Source: Anaerolineae bacterium
GTDB lineage: Bacteria; Chloroflexota; Anaerolineae; CG2-30-64-16
Length of the DNA: 7,209 nucleotides
Assembly (NCBI GenBank): GCA_025454565.1
Contig: JALOOE010000144.1
Span: forward strand, 1-7,209
Direction: 5' to 3'
The stretch's first letter is position 1, and every line of letters starts with the position of its first letter. A program made the translations under genes and the position numbers. Positions 5,586-7,209 of the stretch are shown piece by piece. The notes under the pieces are model-generated. The model was not told the origin of the DNA. It saw only the letters and a list, made by a program, of their open reading frames with translations, and ran no database searches.

Positions 5586-5602
5586 ATCCCGGCACGCTTC
5601 AA
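5576..5602 (-). promoter_or_regulatory. Extended -10 promoter for the HExxH gene
   Basis: On the minus strand, TGTTATACT (the TGn-TATACT extended -10 form) has its hexamer at 5576-5581. TTGAAG (5597-5602) is a possible -35 box at a short 15-nt spacing, which the extended -10 may compensate. Transcription would start near 5569, leaving a leader of about 22 nt that carries the GGGTGA ribosome binding site. Confidence 0.6.
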
Positions 5603-5613
5603 GCAAGAATTGG

Positions 5614-5638
5614 TTGAGCGTAGAGGCGTCACGCTCAA
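5614..5638. other. 8-bp inverted repeat in the divergent intergenic region
   Basis: TTGAGCGT (5614-5621) and ACGCTCAA (5631-5638) are exact reverse complements around a 9-nt loop. No T-run follows on either strand, so a terminator is unlikely. Its place between two divergent promoters makes a protein-binding site possible. Chance is not excluded. Confidence 0.3.
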
Positions 5639-5667
5639 ACGTTGGCCCGCGTCGCGCCAAAATCATG

Positions 5668-5696
5668 TTGACATGCTCAGCATCCTGGGTTATCCT
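5668..5696 (+). promoter_or_regulatory. Sigma-70-like promoter for the small lipoprotein gene
   Basis: A perfect TTGACA (5668-5673), a 17-nt spacer and TATCCT (5691-5696; 4 of 6, with the key A2 and T6 present) point to transcription starting near 5703, leaving a leader of about 60 nt. ATCCTG occurs twice exactly 10 bp apart (5682 and 5692) across the spacer and -10 box, which could be a direct-repeat binding site. Confidence 0.7.
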
Positions 5697-5763
5697 GAGA
5701 TTCGGTGAGCGAGACGCGCTGCTTCACAGCCGCCACGCCCTCGCTCGTGACGGGAGTTGAGCC

Positions 5764-6030
5764 ATGATCGATCTCAAGCGGAGCCGCCTCGTCCGCAACC
5801 TCCTGCTGGTTGCCGCGCTGATCGGAACGGCCACTCTGTTGGCTGCCTGCGAAGTCAACTTCTACGAGCTCGGTAGAGCAGCCGGGGAGATCACGCGTGA
5901 GATCACCGACTGGCTCAAGGAATTCCTCAAGGGGTTCTCGTCCGGTTTCGGCGGCCCGTTCTGCTCCGCACCGACCTCGCTCCTCATCATCGGTTTGGCC
6001 GTGATCTGGCGCGTGAAGCACAAAGCCTGA
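5764..6030 (+). CDS. Small predicted lipoprotein with a C-terminal hydrophobic segment
   Basis: The 88-residue product is of unknown function and not recognised as a family member. It has a positively charged start (KRSRLVRN, residues 5-12), a hydrophobic core (LLLVAALIGTATLL) and a lipobox LAAC ending at Cys29. This predicts a signal-peptidase II-processed lipoprotein with a mature chain of 60 residues. Residues about 33-60 form a probable amphipathic helix (ELGRAAGEITREITDWLKEF). After GGPFCSAP comes a second hydrophobic stretch (SLLIIGLAVIW, about 72-82) and a basic end RVKHKA, so the mature protein may be held to the membrane at both ends. GGGAG at 5752-5756, 7 nt before the ATG, and the strong promoter upstream support a real gene. 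The protease gene downstream has its own -10-like box, so an operon is not required. Confidence 0.75.
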   Translation: MIDLKRSRLVRNLLLVAALIGTATLLAACEVNFYELGRAAGEITREITDWLKEFLKGFSSGFGGPFCSAPTSLLIIGLAVIWRVKHKA

Positions 6031-6138
6031 CAGCGAGCCAGCCGCTTTCACTCCGCCCCGACCGGCCAATTGTCGCATCTGACCCACCCTGCTCATCGCG
6101 AATGTGTGTTTCCGTACTGATTTTCGACGCGGTTGCTT

Positions 6139-6144
6139 TATACT
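6139..6144 (+). promoter_or_regulatory. -10-like box upstream of the HtrA-like protease
   Basis: TATACT at 6139-6144 matches the -10 consensus at 5 of 6 positions and would start transcription near 6151, 36 nt before the ATG. No good -35 hexamer lies at the expected distance (6116-6121 is ACTGAT), so this promoter may need an activator or may be weak. The rest of the 156-nt gap between the lipoprotein and protease genes shows no other clear signal or convincing terminator. Confidence 0.45.
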
Positions 6145-6186
6145 GAGACGATTGGATTGCCGCCGAAAGGCTGACGAGTAAATCCT

Positions 6187-7200
6187 ATGCGAAAGATTTT
6201 CGGAGCACAACCGATTCACAACCCAGAACAAGAGAAGGCGCTGCCGCAGTCCGCTACCAACGCGGGTGCGCCGCCGGGGCCCAATCGTCCGCACGCGATC
6301 CCGCCCGGCGCACCCGCGCTGCGGCAGAACGCGCCGCCCAGCCAGCCGCCCCGCGTCGAGGAGAAGCCGCGGCGCGGCCGCGTCGGCTGGCGCCCCCTGG
6401 CCTGGATCGGCGCGGGCGGCCGCGTCGGCTGGCGCCCCCTGGCCTGGATCGGCGCGGGCGTCCTCATCGCCGCCGTGGTGATGCTCGCCGGCAACGCGCT
6501 CCTCCCAAGCCAACCGCGCCTTACGGAACGCGAAGTCCAACAACTCGTTGCGAAGGCGATGGCATCCGCCACGCCGCCTCCCTCAGTTGCCTCTCAAGTC
6601 TACAACGCCATCATGCCTTCGGTCGTGATGATACGCGTACACACGGAAAAGGATGGCAAGGAGGAGGACGGCAGCGGCTCCGGCGTCATCCTCGATGAAA
6701 CCGGCAATATCCTCACCAACCTGCACGTCGTCCGCGATGCGACCGAGATCGAAGTGATCTTCGCCGACGGCAGCAAGGCGAAAGCCACCCTGGCCGGGAC
6801 GCTGGGCGACAAGGACATCGCGGTCATCAAGGTATCCTCGCCCCCAACCGTCATGATTCCGGCGATTTTGGGCAGCCCGGCGAGCCTGCAGGTCGGCGAC
6901 GAGGCGATCGTCGTCGGCAATCCGTTCGGGCTACGGCACACGCTGACATCCGGCGTGATTTCCGGGCTGAACCGTAACTTCAAGCTGCCGAGCACCTCCG
7001 CTCCGGTCGAGGGCTTGATCCAGTTCGACGCCGCGGTCAACCCCGGCAACTCCGGGGGCCCGCTGCTCAATCGCGCGGGCGAAGTCGTCGGCATCGTGAC
7101 GGCGCTGGCGAATCCGACCGAACAGAGCGTGTTCATTGGGATCGGCTTCGCGGTGCCGATCGACATCGCGGCAAGCGCGGCGGGATCGCCGCCGTATTGA
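6187..7200 (+). CDS. HtrA/DegP-like (S1C) membrane-anchored serine protease, no PDZ domain
   Basis: A trypsin-fold protease of the HtrA type normally degrades misfolded envelope proteins. The 337-residue product has a Pro-rich, probably cytoplasmic N-terminus (1-60). One membrane segment follows at about 84-106, then the protease domain outside the membrane (about 125-325). The catalytic triad is complete: His180 in LTNLHVV, Asp210 in DKDIAVIKV and Ser289 in NPGNSGGPLL, with FADGSKAKATLAG and VVGNPFGL also as expected. The chain stops 10 residues after IGFAVPIDI, where many HtrA proteins continue into a PDZ domain. This may be a natural PDZ-less form or a truncation, and only nine bases follow in the window. 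Residues 64-77 are duplicated exactly as 78-91, doubling the start of the membrane anchor. The start is supported by a -10-like box 43 nt upstream; the ribosome binding site is weak (GAG at 6176-6178). It may act with the preceding lipoprotein, but only adjacency suggests this. Confidence 0.93.
   Translation: MRKIFGAQPIHNPEQEKALPQSATNAGAPPGPNRPHAIPPGAPALRQNAPPSQPPRVEEKPRRGRVGWRPLAWIGAGGRVGWRPLAWIGAGVLIAAVVMLAGNALLPSQPRLTEREVQQLVAKAMASATPPPSVASQVYNAIMPSVVMIRVHTEKDGKEEDGSGSGVILDETGNILTNLHVVRDATEIEVIFADGSKAKATLAGTLGDKDIAVIKVSSPPTVMIPAILGSPASLQVGDEAIVVGNPFGLRHTLTSGVISGLNRNFKLPSTSAPVEGLIQFDAAVNPGNSGGPLLNRAGEVVGIVTALANPTEQSVFIGIGFAVPIDIAASAAGSPPY
6376..6459 (+). repeat. Exact 42-bp tandem duplication inside the protease gene
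   Basis: Bases 6376-6417 and 6418-6459 are identical over all 42 positions, with no gap. The unit is 14 codons (GRVGWRPLAWIGAG), so the frame is kept. It covers the juxtamembrane stretch and the first part of the membrane segment. Identity at every base, including wobble positions, points to a very recent event or an assembly error. Confidence 0.97.
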
Positions 7201-7209
7201 TCGTGTTGC

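Noticed and set aside
6030..6048. A terminator after the lipoprotein gene (AGCG/CGCT followed by TTT)
   Set aside because: The stem is only four base pairs with a 7-nt loop and a 3-T tail, which is too weak to support.
5677..6543. A 288-codon open frame on the minus strand across the lipoprotein and protease genes
   Set aside because: It overlaps two plus-strand genes with clear motifs and ribosome binding sites or promoters. Its ADPGQGAPADAAA repeat is the reverse reading of the 42-bp duplication.

Overview
The window is GC-rich bacterial chromosomal DNA holding six protein genes and no RNA genes, CRISPR arrays or insertion sequences. Protein styles (an E1-beta/E2 oxo-acid dehydrogenase pair, a COG4586-type ABC ATPase, a membrane-anchored HtrA-like protease) and the abundance of short dispersed tandem arrays fit a Chloroflexota-type organism. 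That placement is a guess from general resemblance, not from a marker gene.

Layout, left to right. (i) 2-2142, plus strand: the 3' part of an E1-beta gene, overlapping by one base the gene for the E2 dihydrolipoyl acyltransferase. The pair ends at a good hairpin terminator (2208-2245). (ii) 2274-3443, plus: a P1/DmpA-family (S58) self-cleaving aminopeptidase, with a possible leaderless promoter packed against the terminator. (iii) 3623-4657, plus: an ABC-2-type ATPase with no permease gene beside it. (iv) 4696-5547, minus, convergent with the ATPase: an uncharacterised HExxH putative zinc metallopeptidase, with an extended -10 promoter overlapped by a near-palindrome. (v) 5764-6030, plus, divergent from it: an 88-residue predicted lipoprotein behind a strong sigma-70-like promoter. 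(vi) 6187-7200, plus: a trypsin-fold HtrA-like serine protease with an N-terminal membrane anchor and no PDZ domain in the window.

The most striking signal is not a gene. Eight separate low-complexity arrays (1003-1091, 1341-1388, 1401-1432, 2147-2175, 3045-3079, 3423-3516, 3534-3622, 4647-4682) have different core sequences but the same 7-8 nt period. All lie within the first 4.7 kb. Four are inside reading frames at points that tolerate length change: two E2 interdomain linkers (three arrays) and the peptidase loop just before its self-cleavage site. The other four sit at gene edges, where they supply two stop codons, lie 4 nt after a third, and abut one start codon. This looks like a dispersed heptamer/octamer repeat system that settles in linkers and gene ends. 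A separate exact 42-bp tandem duplication (6376-6459) doubles part of the protease's membrane anchor.

Functionally the genes look like independent units rather than one pathway: central metabolism, peptide turnover, export, and an envelope-associated group (metallopeptidase, lipoprotein, protease) whose link is only adjacency.
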